A DNA stretch of 64,000 bases from Glaciecola sp. KUL10 (GCF_003203515.1 NZ_BGNG01000002.1:452760-516759), one strand, 5' to 3'; numbered from the stretch's first letter, positions 1-10,832 are shown. Numbers and translations: made by a program. Notes: generated by a model not told the origin, from the letters alone.

Positions 1-2
1 AG

Positions 3-305
3 TTTGGTGAGTTGTTTAAATCACTGAATATCGATTTAGAAGAAGAACTTTCAAAATATTTGGGTGATGCGGCTGCGCACACTGTTGTTCAAAATGCCAA
101 ACAGTTCCATCAAGCCATGCTCAACAAAGCCAAATTGGGTATCGATACGCTGACAGACGCTATGTTAGATGAAAAGCCAGTCGCAGTGAGAGCCATTATG
201 ATTGAAAATTTTAATCAAGAAGTTGATGAAATAAAACGTGATACCGAGCGTTTAGAAGCAAGAATTAAGCGCTTGGAGAGTGTTAGCGTCAGAGGTAAGC
301 ATTAG
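3..305 (+). CDS. ubiJ: UbiJ, ubiquinone biosynthesis accessory factor (3' part only)
   Basis: C-terminal part of UbiJ, the SCP2-fold lipid-binding scaffold of the ubiquinone-synthesis complex. The reading frame is open to the left edge (it reads [16 protein letters not shown] from base 3), so the TTG at 12 is not the true start and roughly half the gene lies outside. Visible are the UbiJ-like segment [11 protein letters not shown] and the C-terminal coiled coil with [16 protein letters not shown]. Its TAG stop shares one base with the GTG start of ubiB, the ubiE-ubiJ-ubiB order known from enterobacteria, which supports the call more than the short sequence alone. Confidence 0.85.
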   Translation, partial: FGELFKSLNIDLEEELSKYLGDAAAHTVVQNAKQFHQAMLNKAKLGIDTLTDAMLDEKPVAVRAIMIENFNQEVDEIKRDTERLEARIKRLESVSVRGKH

Positions 306-1945
306 TGCGAATAAAACGATTTTATCACATCGGTAAAGTGTTGCTTCAACACGGTCTAGACGACTTGATCCCAAAGCGATTTAGGCCTTGGTATGTAGGG
401 TTTGCTAGAAGGTGTATATTCTGGATACCTAATCAACATAAAAAAGACACTCAGGGCCGGCGCTTACGTTTGGCTTTAGAAGCGCTGGGGCCTGTATATA
501 TTAAATTTGGTCAAATGCTTTCTACTAGGCGTGATTTGTTAAATGCAGATATTGCTAATGAACTTTCTCATCTTCAAGATGATGTACCATCATTTGATTC
601 AAAAATCGCAGAGCAAATAATAAAAGACTCGCTAGAACTCAGTGATCTAAGTGTATTATTTTCCGAATTTGATGAAAAGCCACTGGCATCAGCTTCAATA
701 GCTCAGGTTCACAGTGCTAAATTGAAGCTTGATAAGCAAGACGTTGTGATCAAAGTGCTCCGACCTAATATCAGACAAACCATTGAAGCCGACGTTGATT
801 TGTTGGCAAGTGTCGCTAAGGTTGTACAACGGTGGTTACCTGATGGGCGACGATTGAGGCCTGTTGAAGTTGTTCAAGAATATAAACGAACGATCCTAGA
901 TGAGTTAGATATGCTTAGGGAAGCCGCCAACGGCATCCAAATTAAACGTAACTTTGAGGATTCCGACGCGTTGTATGTCCCCCATTTTTACAGTGACTAT
1001 TGTCGCAAAAATGTGGTCGTGATGGAGCGTATTTACGGAATCCCTGTTTCTGATGTCAAAGCTTTACATGCACAAAATACTAACATGAAGTTACTTGCTG
1101 AACGGGGAGTAGAAGTCTTTTTTACTCAAGTTTTCCGAGATAGTTTTTTTCATGCTGACATGCATCCGGGTAACATCTTTGTCTCTACAGAGCACCCAGA
1201 AAACCCCAAGTATATCGGCATTGACTATGGCATCGTAGGCACATTAAATAAAGAGGATAAGCGCTATCTCGCAGAAAATTTCTTGGCATTTTTTAATCGA
1301 GATTATCGCAAAGTTGCTGAACTTCATGTGGATTCCGGGTGGGTACCCGCCGAAACCAATATAGATGACTTTGAAATGGCGATCCGCACCGTTTGCGAGC
1401 CAATTTTCCAGAAACCTCTCGAAGATATCTCTTTTGGTAATGTACTGCTTCAGCTATTTAATACAGCCCGACGTTTTAATATGGTCGTTCAGCCACAGCT
1501 TGTATTGTTGCAAAAAACGTTGTTATACGTAGAAGGCCTAGGGCGTCAGTTGTACCCACAATTAGATCTGTGGCAGACGGCAAAGCCGTTTCTAGAGCGC
1601 TGGATGAAAGATCAAATGGGGCCAAAAGCACTGTATAAACGTATCTACGAAAATCTCCCTTTTTGGTCTGAAAAACTGCCTGATATGCCAGACTTGTTGC
1701 ACGATAGTTTGCGCACAGTAAAATCATTACCACTGCAAAGCCAAATGCAACACGAGCAATATATGCAAGCTGTAAGGCGAAGTCGCAAGACGCAGTTTTT
1801 AGGGCAGGTCAGTTTAGCGATTACCCTTATAACCTGCATATTTGCCCTTTCTGAGCGGCCTTACTACGAAGTATTAGCGCTGGGTGCATTGGCATCGACG
1901 GGTTGGATAGTGACTTGGTATAAGGTGAGTAATGCGTCGCAGTAG
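305..1945 (+). CDS. ubiB: UbiB, atypical kinase/ATPase of ubiquinone biosynthesis
   Basis: Membrane-anchored protein of the ABC1/ADCK (UbiB) family, needed for aerobic coenzyme Q synthesis. The 546 residues carry the family hallmark KFGQ at residues 67-70 within an N-terminal extension, an alanine-rich loop (ASASIAQVH, about 128-136) that replaces the glycine-rich loop of normal kinases, an HADMHPGN catalytic loop, an IDYG metal-binding motif (DFG equivalent), and two hydrophobic C-terminal segments (about 500-545) that anchor it in the inner membrane. GTG start overlaps the ubiJ stop by one base, so translation is probably coupled. Length matches E. coli UbiB (546). Confidence 0.95.
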   Translation: MRIKRFYHIGKVLLQHGLDDLIPKRFRPWYVGFARRCIFWIPNQHKKDTQGRRLRLALEALGPVYIKFGQMLSTRRDLLNADIANELSHLQDDVPSFDSKIAEQIIKDSLELSDLSVLFSEFDEKPLASASIAQVHSAKLKLDKQDVVIKVLRPNIRQTIEADVDLLASVAKVVQRWLPDGRRLRPVEVVQEYKRTILDELDMLREAANGIQIKRNFEDSDALYVPHFYSDYCRKNVVVMERIYGIPVSDVKALHAQNTNMKLLAERGVEVFFTQVFRDSFFHADMHPGNIFVSTEHPENPKYIGIDYGIVGTLNKEDKRYLAENFLAFFNRDYRKVAELHVDSGWVPAETNIDDFEMAIRTVCEPIFQKPLEDISFGNVLLQLFNTARRFNMVVQPQLVLLQKTLLYVEGLGRQLYPQLDLWQTAKPFLERWMKDQMGPKALYKRIYENLPFWSEKLPDMPDLLHDSLRTVKSLPLQSQMQHEQYMQAVRRSRKTQFLGQVSLAITLITCIFALSERPYYEVLALGALASTGWIVTWYKVSNASQ

Positions 1946-1959
1946 CCATTTTCTATACC

Positions 1960-3444
1960 TTAATGGCACTTTAAGGTCCAACCTACCTTATGTTGTAACC
2001 ATGTTTCTTGAATTAATTCAGCTTGTACAATTGGATGAGCACTAAGGATACCTTTTGCAAATTTCAGCCCCCAGTTACCCTGAGCGTCGATAATTAAGTC
2101 TGGTTGAGGTATGTGCTCGTCTTTTCGTCGCGTACACAAGATAACGGCTACTCTGAGTACTCGTAAAGCGTTTTCTAGCATTTTCCGCATATCATCTTCG
2201 TAGGTTTCAAGCACTGCCATATCAATTTCTTGCCGATGTAAACCAACGAGGTCTCGGATAAAAGTTCGTTGGAGTTGGGTGAAACCTGTCAAATCTGTGT
2301 GTGTGAGTATATATGCACCATGTTCATTGTGATTTTTGTAGCCAATATGCAAGCCTACTTCATGCAATGAGGCCGCAGTTGCAACGATCGATTCGGTATC
2401 AAGATCACAAAAGTCACTTTGGCCGCACAATTGACGTATTAGCTTGATTGACATTAATCTGACGCGTCTAGCATGTTTTCGATCGATATGAAAACGTTCG
2501 CTAAGGCTCTCAATTCCTTGAGTTCTTCGGTCTGTTCGTTGGAAGTTATCAAGCATGCCATAAATAATGCCTTCGCGAAGTGCACCGCCAGCGATTTGCA
2601 TATTCTTAATTGCTAGTGTTTCAAATAAAGCGATTAGGATAGCCAAACCACTTGGGAATATGATTCGACGGCTTTCTTCTAAGCCTTCAATTTTGAGCGC
2701 GTCAATATGGCCACATTTGATGCACTGTGCTTTGAGTTTATATAGGTAATCTAACTTGATAGCGTCATTAATGTTTTGTTTTATCAGTATGCTAGTAACC
2801 GCTTGTGGCGTTCCTGAAGCACCTAAACACTGCTGCCAATCGAAACACAAAAACATATCAGATTGAGCGCTCAATAGTTCATTGGCCTTAGCTTCAGCCG
2901 CAGTAAAGTTTTCCTGATTGAGAATTCCACCTTCAAAAAACTGTTCCATGAAGGTGACGCAACCCATGTTGAAGCTGGCCAAGTGCACCGGTTGCATATC
3001 TCTGCCAATAATTACTTCGGTGCTTGCACCGCCAATATCAATCACTAATGTGTTACCTTGATTAGCCGACGTATAGGCTACGCCAAGGTAAATCTGCTTA
3101 GCTTCTTCCTCACCACTAATGATGTTAATTGGTGTGGAAAGGATTTTTTCCGCTTCGTTAGAAAATTTCTCTGCATTGATAGCCAGCCGCAAAGTTGCAG
3201 TTGCGACAACTTTGACATTGGCAGGTGGAATATCGCTGAGCTTTTCTTTAAACGTTTCGAGGCAAGAGAGTCCACGAGCAATGGCCTCGTCGCTTAGGCG
3301 GTTATCATCATCCAAGCCTGCGGCTAGACGCACCTTTTGCTTGGTTTTACTGATAATCTGAACACTGCCGCCCAATAAACGCACAATCACCATATGAAAG
3401 CTGTTAGAGCCTAAATCGACAGCCGCGTAATATTCATCTTCCAT
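1960..3444 (-). CDS. gppA: GppA, pppGpp 5'-phosphohydrolase / exopolyphosphatase
   Basis: Member of the Ppx/GppA family, which removes the 5'-phosphate of pppGpp to give ppGpp and can degrade polyphosphate. The ASKHA ATPase fold is visible from DLGSNSFHMV near the N-terminus, GEEEAKQIYLGVA, and the second phosphate loop VIDIGGASTE; the C-terminal half is the helical HD-like region. I chose the ATG at 3444 because it gives 494 residues, the size of E. coli GppA, and the E. coli spacing to DLGSNSFH; a GTG at 3474 would add ten residues. It lies directly behind rhlB on the same strand and converges on ubiB. The family member (GppA rather than Ppx) is inferred from similarity and from the rhlB neighbour. 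Confidence 0.9.
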   Translation of the reverse strand: MEDEYYAAVDLGSNSFHMVIVRLLGGSVQIISKTKQKVRLAAGLDDDNRLSDEAIARGLSCLETFKEKLSDIPPANVKVVATATLRLAINAEKFSNEAEKILSTPINIISGEEEAKQIYLGVAYTSANQGNTLVIDIGGASTEVIIGRDMQPVHLASFNMGCVTFMEQFFEGGILNQENFTAAEAKANELLSAQSDMFLCFDWQQCLGASGTPQAVTSILIKQNINDAIKLDYLYKLKAQCIKCGHIDALKIEGLEESRRIIFPSGLAILIALFETLAIKNMQIAGGALREGIIYGMLDNFQRTDRRTQGIESLSERFHIDRKHARRVRLMSIKLIRQLCGQSDFCDLDTESIVATAASLHEVGLHIGYKNHNEHGAYILTHTDLTGFTQLQRTFIRDLVGLHRQEIDMAVLETYEDDMRKMLENALRVLRVAVILCTRRKDEHIPQPDLIIDAQGNWGLKFAKGILSAHPIVQAELIQETWLQHKVGWTLKCH

Positions 3445-3482
3445 AAAGCTGCTTGGCAATGACTGAATTACCACGTTAGTGC

Positions 3483-4772
3483 CTATTTATTACGATTATG
3501 GTTTCTTGGTTTACCGCCGCGACTATCTCTTCCACCTGAACGATTCCCTGTTCTGCCTCTTGGTCTTCTTGCGTTATGCTTCGGTGCCTTAACGTCTTCA
3601 AGAAGGTTATTTGGATTGTAATCCGTTACTGGAATTTGATGCTCTACGTAGTCTTCGATCGCAGTCAAGTTCATTGCATATTTTTCACACGCAAAGCTGA
3701 TTGCTATTCCACTTTCACCTGCGCGACCTGTTCGACCTATTCGATGAACATAGTCTTCGGCATCATCAGGTAAGTCATAGTTGAATACATGCGTTACTTT
3801 ATCGATATGAAGACCTCGAGCGGCGACATCGGTCGCAACAAGAATATCAAGCTTTCCGGATGTAAAGTCTTCTAAAATGCTTAGGCGTTTCTTTTGTGGA
3901 ACATCGCCACTTAGCATTCCTGCTCGATGACCATCGGCAAGCAGCCAATTTGTCACTGTTTCACAGCCATATTTTGTATTGGCAAAAACAATTGCTTTAT
4001 CTGGCCACTCTTCTTCCAAAAGCGTTAGTAATAACAAAGGCTTGTCTGTGTCTGATGGATAAAACAATTCTTCGCTTACGCGAGTGGCAGTTTTCTTTTC
4101 AGGTTCGATTTGCACATGTGTTGGATTGTTCATGTGTTCATATGCGAGCTCTTGCACTCTAAAGCTCAAGGTCGCTGAAAATAGCATACTCAAGCGTTCG
4201 CTAGGTTGTGGCATACGACGAAATAGGTAGCGAATGTCTTTTATAAACCCAAGATCGAACATGCGGTCAGCTTCGTCGAGTACTGCTACTTGTATGTTTT
4301 CAAGAGAAAATATATCTTGTTTGTAGTAATCGATGATACGGCCAGTAGTACCAATTACGATATCAACACCAGAATTTAGTTTTTCGCGTTGACTTTCGTA
4401 ACCTTCGCCCCCATAAATCAAACCAAGTGACAAGCCGGTGTGTTTGCTAAGTAACTCAGCATCATTAAATATCTGCACCACTAATTCACGCGTTGGTGCC
4501 ATGATGATGGCTCTTGGCGTGGGTTTGTTTGGATTTGCAGGTCTGGCTTGCGTTGTCATCAGGTGATGAAAGGTAGCGACCAAAAATGCGATGGTTTTGC
4601 CGGTACCTGTTTGGGCTTGCCCAGCAATGTCTTGTCCCACTAATAATTGAGGTAAGCTCATCGATTGTATCGGTGTGCATTGGTTGAAGTTTGCTTCTTC
4701 CAAGCCTGCTAATACAGTTGGATGAATCGGTAAATCAGAAAAAGACGTATCAGTTAAATGTGTTGTTGGCAT
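3483..4772 (-). CDS. rhlB: RhlB, DEAD-box RNA helicase of the degradosome
   Basis: ATP-dependent RNA helicase that unwinds structured RNA for RNase E/PNPase. All DEAD-box motifs are present in order: Q motif (F29 to Q36), AQTGTGKT (53-60), PTREL (93-97), TGR, DEAD (166-169), SAT (199-201), and [10 protein letters not shown] near residue 345. The tail after about residue 400 is basic and rich in Arg, Gly and Asn, as expected for RNA contacts. It is divergent from trxA with about 100 bp between them and is followed closely by gppA on the same strand, the same arrangement as in E. coli, which separates it from the other RhlE/SrmB-type paralogues. Confidence 0.95.
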   Translation of the reverse strand: MPTTHLTDTSFSDLPIHPTVLAGLEEANFNQCTPIQSMSLPQLLVGQDIAGQAQTGTGKTIAFLVATFHHLMTTQARPANPNKPTPRAIIMAPTRELVVQIFNDAELLSKHTGLSLGLIYGGEGYESQREKLNSGVDIVIGTTGRIIDYYKQDIFSLENIQVAVLDEADRMFDLGFIKDIRYLFRRMPQPSERLSMLFSATLSFRVQELAYEHMNNPTHVQIEPEKKTATRVSEELFYPSDTDKPLLLLTLLEEEWPDKAIVFANTKYGCETVTNWLLADGHRAGMLSGDVPQKKRLSILEDFTSGKLDILVATDVAARGLHIDKVTHVFNYDLPDDAEDYVHRIGRTGRAGESGIAISFACEKYAMNLTAIEDYVEHQIPVTDYNPNNLLEDVKAPKHNARRPRGRTGNRSGGRDSRGGKPRNHNRNK

Positions 4773-4870
4773 AGCTTATAGCTTATCATTGCTTGCATTA
4801 AAAACAGTTTCTATTAACACTACAGGTAATGCTGAAAGAAGTCAGCAAAAGACCAAATTTGGAGAAAAGA

Positions 4871-5197
4871 ATGAGCGACAAAATTATCACATTAAGTGAC
4901 GATAAGTTCGAAGCCGATGTAATCAATGCTAACGGTCCTGTGCTGGTTGATTTTTGGGCTGAATGGTGCGGCCCGTGTAAAATGATCGCGCCAATCTTAG
5001 AAGAGATCGCGACCGACTATGACGGCAAGGTAACAGTTGGTAAGCTCAATGTCGATGAAAATAATGAAACACCACCAAAATACGGTATTCGCGGTATTCC
5101 AACATTACTTCTGTTTAAAGATGGTGCGGTTGCTGCTACCAAAGTCGGTGCTTTATCTAAAACGCAATTAGAAGAATTCTTGAACGAAAACATTTAA
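4871..5197 (+). CDS. trxA: Thioredoxin 1
   Basis: Cytosolic thiol-disulfide reductase of 108 residues, nearly the E. coli TrxA sequence. The redox motif WCGPC is at residues 32-36, the buried aspartate is in LVDFWAEW, and the cis-proline is in GIPTLLLF. The start is the ATG at 4871, preceded at suitable distance by GGAG; an in-frame upstream TTG at 4829 would add an unconserved extension. It is divergent from rhlB and upstream of rho, as in enterobacteria. Confidence 0.97.
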   Translation: MSDKIITLSDDKFEADVINANGPVLVDFWAEWCGPCKMIAPILEEIATDYDGKVTVGKLNVDENNETPPKYGIRGIPTLLLFKDGAVAATKVGALSKTQLEEFLNENI

Positions 5198-5221
5198 GTT
5201 CATAGCAATTCGATGTGATAA

Positions 5222-5256
5222 AGCCATTTCTCTCTCGTAGTGAAATGGTTTTTCTT
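5222..5256 (+). terminator. Rho-independent terminator of trxA
   Basis: Perfect 7-bp stem CCATTTC (5224-5230) with GAAATGG (5242-5248), followed by TTTTTCTTT, located 27 bp after the trxA stop. It would separate trxA from the long rho leader. Confidence 0.75.
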
Positions 5257-5607
5257 TATTTGCTTCAGTAATCATTTAGTTTGAGTGATGATAAAAATAA
5301 CGCCAAATAAAAGTTATTTTTTTGTAAAGCTGGACGATAACTTCTTTAGGTGCTAACGTTACACCATACTCATCCGAGTGAACCTATTTTCGCATCCTCA
5401 GTAATGATTCCAGTCGCATCGTGCGGTTGTGTACATTAAATAACACGGTAAAGCTGCCTTTGTTACTTAGAGTGCAAACACTACAAGTTTAAAAACTTCA
5501 ATTAAGTCATTAACTAAAGAGAAATATCTTTGAAAAGGCTACCGCAGTTGCAAGTAACTCAAAAGACGACTCAGCAAGGCTAGCCGAAACAAAAAGACCC
5601 CACCACT
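5257..5607 (+). promoter_or_regulatory. Long untranslated leader of rho
   Basis: About 350 bp between the trxA terminator and rho with no conserved gene. In E. coli this interval carries the rho promoter, a short leader ORF (rhoL) and Rho-dependent autoregulatory termination; the length here is consistent with the same control. One candidate leader ORF starts with TTG at 5530 after AAAGAG and stops at 5583 (17 residues), but it does not resemble the E. coli leader peptide and I give it little weight. Confidence 0.45.
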
Positions 5608-6873
5608 ATGAATTTAACAGAACTCAAAAGCAAACCAATCAGCGAACTCGTCAAATTAGCAGAAGATATGGGTTTAGAAAACCTAGCTAGGGCACGAAAG
5701 CAAGATATTATCTTCTCAATTCTAAAATCACATGCTAAGGGTGGTGAAGACATCTTTGGTGATGGTGTTTTAGAAATTCTTCAAGACGGTTTTGGTTTTT
5801 TAAGATCTGCAGATAGCTCGTATTTAGCTGGTCCAGATGATATTTATGTATCGCCGAGTCAAATTAGGCGATTTAATTTGCGCACTGGTGACACGATCGC
5901 CGGGAAGATTAGACCGCCAAAAGATAGTGAGCGTTACTTTGCACTATTAAAGATACGTGAAGTTAACTTTGATAAGCCTGAAAACTCTCGCAATAAGATT
6001 TTGTTTGAAAATTTGACGCCGCTTCATGCGAATGAGCGCTTTAGACTTGAGCGTGGTAACGGCAGTTCAGAGGATATAACGGCGCGTGTCTTGGACTTAG
6101 CATCCCCAATTGGCCGTGGTCAACGAGGCTTGATCGTCGCCCCACCAAAGGCAGGTAAGACACTTCTACTTCAAAATATTGCCCAATCTATCTCAGCAAA
6201 TCACCCAGAATGTCAATTGATGGTGCTATTGATTGATGAACGACCAGAAGAAGTTACTGAAATGCAACGATTGGTGAAAGGAGAGGTAGTTGCCTCAACT
6301 TTCGACGAACCCGCTAGCCGTCATGTGCAGGTTGCAGAGATGGTGATCGAAAAAGCTAAGCGATTAGTTGAGCATAAAAAAGATGTTGTGATTTTGCTTG
6401 ATTCTATTACGCGTTTAGCTCGCGCCTACAACACAGTGATACCATCATCTGGTAAAGTGTTGACGGGTGGTGTTGACGCAAATGCCCTACATAAACCAAA
6501 ACGCTTCTTTGGCGCGGCAAGAAATGTGGAAGAAGGTGGTAGTCTTACTATTATCGCAACGGCCCTAATAGATACTGGTTCAAAAATGGATGAAGTTATC
6601 TACGAAGAGTTTAAAGGGACGGGTAACATGGAACTGCACTTAAATCGCAAAATTGCGGAAAAGCGTGTATTCCCTGCAATCGACTTTAATCGCTCTGGTA
6701 CTCGCCGTGAAGAGCTTTTGACGACGCAAGAAGAGCTACAGAAAATGTGGATACTGCGTAAAATTGTGCATGAAATGACAGAGATAGATGCGATGGAATT
6801 TTTAATTGGACGTTTGTCAATGAGCAAAACGAACAATGAATTCTTTGAAGCAATGAAGCGACAAAAGAGTTAA
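5608..6873 (+). CDS. rho: Transcription termination factor Rho
   Basis: Hexameric RNA-dependent ATPase that ends transcription. The 421 residues align almost without gaps to E. coli Rho: N-terminal helical domain, cold-shock RNA-binding fold with GFGFLR at 61-66, P-loop APPKAGKT at 178-185, the Q-loop/R-loop region, and the catalytic [13 protein letters not shown]. The ATG follows a purine-rich stretch but no strong Shine-Dalgarno sequence, which fits a gene under translational or attenuation control. It follows trxA after a 410-bp gap. Confidence 0.98.
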   Translation: MNLTELKSKPISELVKLAEDMGLENLARARKQDIIFSILKSHAKGGEDIFGDGVLEILQDGFGFLRSADSSYLAGPDDIYVSPSQIRRFNLRTGDTIAGKIRPPKDSERYFALLKIREVNFDKPENSRNKILFENLTPLHANERFRLERGNGSSEDITARVLDLASPIGRGQRGLIVAPPKAGKTLLLQNIAQSISANHPECQLMVLLIDERPEEVTEMQRLVKGEVVASTFDEPASRHVQVAEMVIEKAKRLVEHKKDVVILLDSITRLARAYNTVIPSSGKVLTGGVDANALHKPKRFFGAARNVEEGGSLTIIATALIDTGSKMDEVIYEEFKGTGNMELHLNRKIAEKRVFPAIDFNRSGTRREELLTTQEELQKMWILRKIVHEMTEIDAMEFLIGRLSMSKTNNEFFEAMKRQKS

Positions 6874-6893
6874 GAGCTTAATTAAGCGAATAT

Positions 6894-6924
6894 ACAAAAA
6901 GCCCACATCAGCGGGCTTTTTTAT
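6894..6924 (+). terminator. Rho-independent terminator of rho
   Basis: Stem AAAAAGCCC paired with GGGCTTTTTT around the loop ACATCAGC, about 25 bp after the rho stop, with a clear T tract. Confidence 0.8.
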
Positions 6925-7094
6925 TGATTTATATACAAAAATTCAAAAATAGTACTTAAGTTTTATTTTTCACTAATACATAGGTATATTTTTACACGCC
7001 CATCCTTACTTCTCTTTTCAAAAATTATGTTGATAATGCGCTCTATTCGCTCAGGCGAAAAAACTAATGTTGATTAATAATTTTTGAGGTTCAT

Positions 7095-7568
7095 ATGAAG
7101 TATTTAGCACTGGCAGCAACCGTAACTCTTTCTTTCGCATCTTTAAACGCTAACGCGGCTAAGTTTGAAAAGGCAGATGATCGTTTTGAAACTAACGCGT
7201 GTTATGTCGCAGCGACCGAAGGTTTAGATGCCGTTCGTGCTTTGGCAAAAGAGAATGATGTAAATATAAGAAGCTTGTTTGCTACAACGTCGTGCAACGG
7301 CCTTACATTTAAGTCTTTTGCAAAAAAACATCAAAATAAATTGGCACTAAAAGAAGATACTGCGATTCGTATCGTGTCTTTGACTTCTGTAGACCGTAGC
7401 CCTGAGTCTCAGCTTTGCTTAGATTCAGTTGTAATGGGCGAAAAAGCTGCTCGTCAAAAGCACGGCATTTTGAACGGGTCTATCAAGTGTAACGGTAAAG
7501 ACATCTCTGATTTTTCTAAGTCGTTCAACGATATCAAAGTATTGGTAGACGACACTAGCGCAGAATAA
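7095..7568 (+). CDS. Small secreted protein, DUF3718-like
   Basis: A 157-residue exported protein of unknown function. A clear signal peptide ends at ANA-AKFEKADD (cleavage near residue 22). The mature part contains four cysteines (in NACYVAA, TTSCNGL, SQLCLDS and SIKCNGK), which could form two disulfides in the periplasm. The segments NACYVAATEGLDAVRAL and SCNGLTFKSFAKKH resemble my recollection of DUF3718 proteins, small exported proteins common in Alteromonadales; this family assignment is tentative. ATG preceded by GAGG. It stands alone between two terminators, so it is a single-gene unit. Confidence 0.7.
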   Translation: MKYLALAATVTLSFASLNANAAKFEKADDRFETNACYVAATEGLDAVRALAKENDVNIRSLFATTSCNGLTFKSFAKKHQNKLALKEDTAIRIVSLTSVDRSPESQLCLDSVVMGEKAARQKHGILNGSIKCNGKDISDFSKSFNDIKVLVDDTSAE

Positions 7569-7586
7569 GCGTCAAAAGTCTCGAAG

Positions 7587-7613
7587 AAAGGAGCCCTAAG
7601 GCTCCTTTTTTAT
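7587..7613 (+). terminator. Rho-independent terminator after the DUF3718-like gene
   Basis: Strong hairpin AAAGGAGCC-CTAA-GGCTCCTTT followed by a run of T, just after the stop at 7568. Confidence 0.88.
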
Positions 7614-7649
7614 TGAGTTTATTAGCAAAAATTAAATACTTGGATCCTA

Positions 7650-8946
7650 TTAGAACTCGAATCGTAAGTTAACTGCTGCAGTTCTTGGCGCTCCTATCCA
7701 AGCAGATTGACCGGCAATACCACCTAGATAATTCTCATCAAACAAATTGTTAATCGTCATTCGAATCTGCATATTTTTTATTCCACTTACGCCAGTTTCG
7801 ACATCTACACCTAAGTAGGCATCGCTGACTGTATAGGCATCAGCTGTCGTCGCGCTATTGATTGCGCGTTCACCCACATGTTTTGTAGATAAGCCGGCAA
7901 AATATTGATTGCGTTCCCAATCAAGTGATACAACAAACTGATCACTTACTGAGCCATGTACTTCTTCTCCCACTTCTATGCCCAGTAGTGTCGCGACTGC
8001 ATCGGGAACTGATTTATATGTTGATTCATTATCTGTGTAGGATAGATAGATGCTTAGTGTTTTCTCTGAGTGTTGACCAGCCTTTACGATAGACTTGATC
8101 TATATGAGGGATGCCCGTCCATTCTGCCAACAAACCATCTGATTCAGGATTGGTTTCAAATTGTGCTTTTGAAACACGTTGATAGTTGTCTTCTTCAGCA
8201 TCGTCATAAGAAAAGTAACCTGTTAACGTGAGGTCATCACTCAGCTCGCTGATAAATTTACTGGCGATATGCAACTTCTTGTTTTCTCCAGATTGGTTGA
8301 CCCAATCTGTATTTGTTTGGTTAGAGGCGCTTAACCACATACGCGTATTGCCGAATATCTCACCACTGTTGTAGCGCATGAAATATCGTTGAGCATCAAA
8401 ATCTCCTAAGGTGATACTGGTAACCAAATGCTCATCTTCAGTGGGGTTAATACTGGTAAAGTTTAACGTTCCACCTAGGGCTTCGTTCGAACGTGATGCA
8501 ATATCAGCTGTACCTTGAGAGACTTGGATAAAGCCTAAATTATCAGTATCAATATAGCGATTTGCTTTTGCTCCGCCACCATAGTTTGAATTTCCATTTG
8601 CGATGCCATCTACGGTGATGCCTACTTGTTGTTCATCTAAACTAATTTGAAAACCTCTGATCGAGACAGTTGTTGACCAATCATCAGAACCGAAGGTATC
8701 GCCTTCATTGATAAGTACCCCGGGTAAATTATCAATTGCTGCTAAGATACTTGTCATTGCGCTTTGTTGCTTAACCATATCTTGCGTGCTTTCGTTGTTA
8801 GCGTAAGAAACACTGCGTCCAATGACCTGAATACTTTCTATTTCAACATCATCTTTGGCGGTTTCCATTTCAGATGTTTCTGCTATTGCACTTTGTTGCC
8901 ATGCACTCAGGCATGCAAGTGAGATTAAACTCAATTTGATTTTCAT
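7650..8946 (-). pseudogene. TonB-dependent receptor, broken by internal deletion and frameshift
   Basis: Remnant of an outer-membrane TonB-dependent receptor. Reading leftwards, an ATG at 8946 after AGGGA starts a signal peptide (ending SAIAETSE), followed by an intact plug domain (SIQVIGR, LAAIDNLPGVLINEGDTFG, TTVSIRGF, GGTLNFTS) and the first barrel strands. That frame ends at 8029. The last part of a receptor (NNLFDENYLGGI ... AVNLRFEF, with the terminal aromatic residue) continues in another frame from about 8065 to 7650. The two parts total about 410-450 residues, whereas receptors of this kind usually have 700-800, so most of the barrel is gone and the frame is shifted at the joint. Most likely non-functional. 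The substrate cannot be told. Confidence 0.85.
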
Positions 8947-9204
8947 AGTGATGTCCCTAAATTGTAAATAGTGTGTTTTAACGGCGCTAACCATAATGAG
9001 TTTATGTGGCAGTTTGCTTAACAAAATTTGAATAAATTTAGACGCTTAGGTGACAATTTGGTGGCTAAAGTATTACAGAATAGTGTCAATGTGTATTAAG
9101 GGAAATTGAAGGTGGAGCACCGTCGCTTTGAATTAAAAATGGATATTTTGAAATCCACCTGAACTATTGATAGTGTTAGCTTAACCGAATTACTGGGCTA
9201 CATT

Positions 9205-10710
9205 TTGAATCCAACATTACGTGCATCGACTCAGCAACAAGCTGAGCACAATAATCATGAACAAATGGCTACTTATCAAAAAGTAGGCTTGGTTTTAGCG
9301 CCAGTTTTAGCAATTATTATGCTTGTATTTAGTGAGCAGCAGTCAATTATGCCAAGTGATGCATGGAAAGTTGCAGCGTTAGCGCTTTGGATGGCAATTT
9401 GGTGGGCGACAGAAGCTATTCCTGTACCCGCTACCGCATTTATGCCATTGGTCTTATTACCATTTTTAAATATCAGACCTATTTCTGAAGCAGCATCTTC
9501 TTATGCTAACCCAATTATCTATTTGTTTTTGGGGGCATTTCTACTAGCAATTGCTATCGAACGTTGGCAATTACACAAACGTATTGCGTTAAATATTTTA
9601 CTTTTAACTGGCACAAACGGCGTTCGCTTGATTGCAGGTTTTATGGTGGTGACAGCGATATTGTCGATGTGGATGACAAACACATCAACGACGATGATGC
9701 TTATGCCTATCGCGCTTTCTATCGCAAAAGTATTGGTTGATAACAACCCTCAATTAAATGTTAAACAACATAGTGATTTTAAAAAAGCAATGCTCTTGTC
9801 AATCGCATTTGCCGCAACCATTGGTGGAATGGGCACAATAATAGGCACGCCTCCTAACGCCTTACTCGCCGCTTTTATGCAAGAAAATTATCAAATGACG
9901 ATTACCTTTGCTACATGGATGATGGTTGGTGTGCCACTAATGTGTTGTATGCTTCCACTGGCATGGTGGGTGTTGACTAAGCTTGCTTTTAAAGTCGACA
10001 TGCCAAGTTCACCTGCTGCCATGCGTTTTCTTAGTGAGCAAAAGCAGTCTTTGGGCGTGATGACTACAGCAGAAAAACGCGTTGCACTTTTATTTGCTCT
10101 GGTGGTGTTGGCGTGGATGTTGAGAAAACCTGCTTCGTCATACTTAGGGCTTTCCAACTTATCAGATGCTGGGATTGCCATGACAGCCGCTCTACTTTTA
10201 TTTGTCATTCCTTCAGGTATGCCAAATAGTAGATCTTTACTTGCGTGGGAGGATGTTTCTAAACTTCCCTGGGGAGTGCTTATCCTATTTGGTGGTGGAC
10301 TGTCATTGGCTGCCGCGGTTTCGCAAAGTGGATTGGCTCAATGGCTTGGTTACGCAATTTCACCTATTGGCAGCATTGGTATTTTTGCTTTGATAATAGC
10401 GGCAACTGCGATGGTAATTTTCTTGACTGAATTGACTAGTAATTTAGCAACCGCAGCGACATTTTTACCTGTTGTGGCTGCCGTTGCGCTTGAACTGGAT
10501 ATCTCCCCTCTTATTTTGTGTATTCCTGTCACGCTCGCGGCAAGTTGTGCCTTTATGTTGCCCGTTGCAACAGCGCCTAACGCGATTGTGTTCTCAACAG
10601 GGGTAATGCGTATCCCTGATATGGCCAAAGCAGGTGTACTTCTCAACTTAATGGGATTGGTCATTTTATCGTGCATCGCGATTTTTTTGGCGCCGCTTGT
10701 ATTCACTTAG
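9205..10710 (+). CDS. DASS/SLC13-family sodium:anion (dicarboxylate) symporter
   Basis: Inner-membrane carrier of the divalent anion:Na+ symporter family, which imports succinate, malate, citrate or sulfate. About 11-12 hydrophobic segments over 501 residues. The two family signature regions are visible: MTNTSTTMMLMPIAL in the first half and ELTSNLATAATFLPVVAA in the second, corresponding to the paired SNT motifs that bind Na+ and substrate; IGTPPNAL lies between them. WWATEAIPVPAT near residue 70 is also typical. The start is uncertain: TTG at 9205 or ATG at 9265, which would remove a polar 20-residue leader. Substrate is not evident. Transcribed away from the broken receptor. Confidence 0.88.
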   Translation: MNPTLRASTQQQAEHNNHEQMATYQKVGLVLAPVLAIIMLVFSEQQSIMPSDAWKVAALALWMAIWWATEAIPVPATAFMPLVLLPFLNIRPISEAASSYANPIIYLFLGAFLLAIAIERWQLHKRIALNILLLTGTNGVRLIAGFMVVTAILSMWMTNTSTTMMLMPIALSIAKVLVDNNPQLNVKQHSDFKKAMLLSIAFAATIGGMGTIIGTPPNALLAAFMQENYQMTITFATWMMVGVPLMCCMLPLAWWVLTKLAFKVDMPSSPAAMRFLSEQKQSLGVMTTAEKRVALLFALVVLAWMLRKPASSYLGLSNLSDAGIAMTAALLLFVIPSGMPNSRSLLAWEDVSKLPWGVLILFGGGLSLAAAVSQSGLAQWLGYAISPIGSIGIFALIIAATAMVIFLTELTSNLATAATFLPVVAAVALELDISPLILCIPVTLAASCAFMLPVATAPNAIVFSTGVMRIPDMAKAGVLLNLMGLVILSCIAIFLAPLVFT

Positions 10711-10763
10711 CGTTGTCTTGACTTATATCCAACTCTAAATACATTAAACTACGCTCATCATTC

Positions 10764-10791
10764 AGCAGACTGTTAAAGTAACAGTTTCTGC
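10764..10791 (+). terminator. Hairpin after the DASS transporter, possible terminator
   Basis: Imperfect inverted repeat GCAGA.CTGTTA-AAG-TAACAG..TCTGC about 55 bp after the transporter stop. There is no good T run, so it may be a weak terminator or a protein-binding palindrome. Confidence 0.35.
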
Positions 10792-10832
10792 GATATTGTT
10801 ACTGAAATAATAAAAACAACGCAGAGATTATT

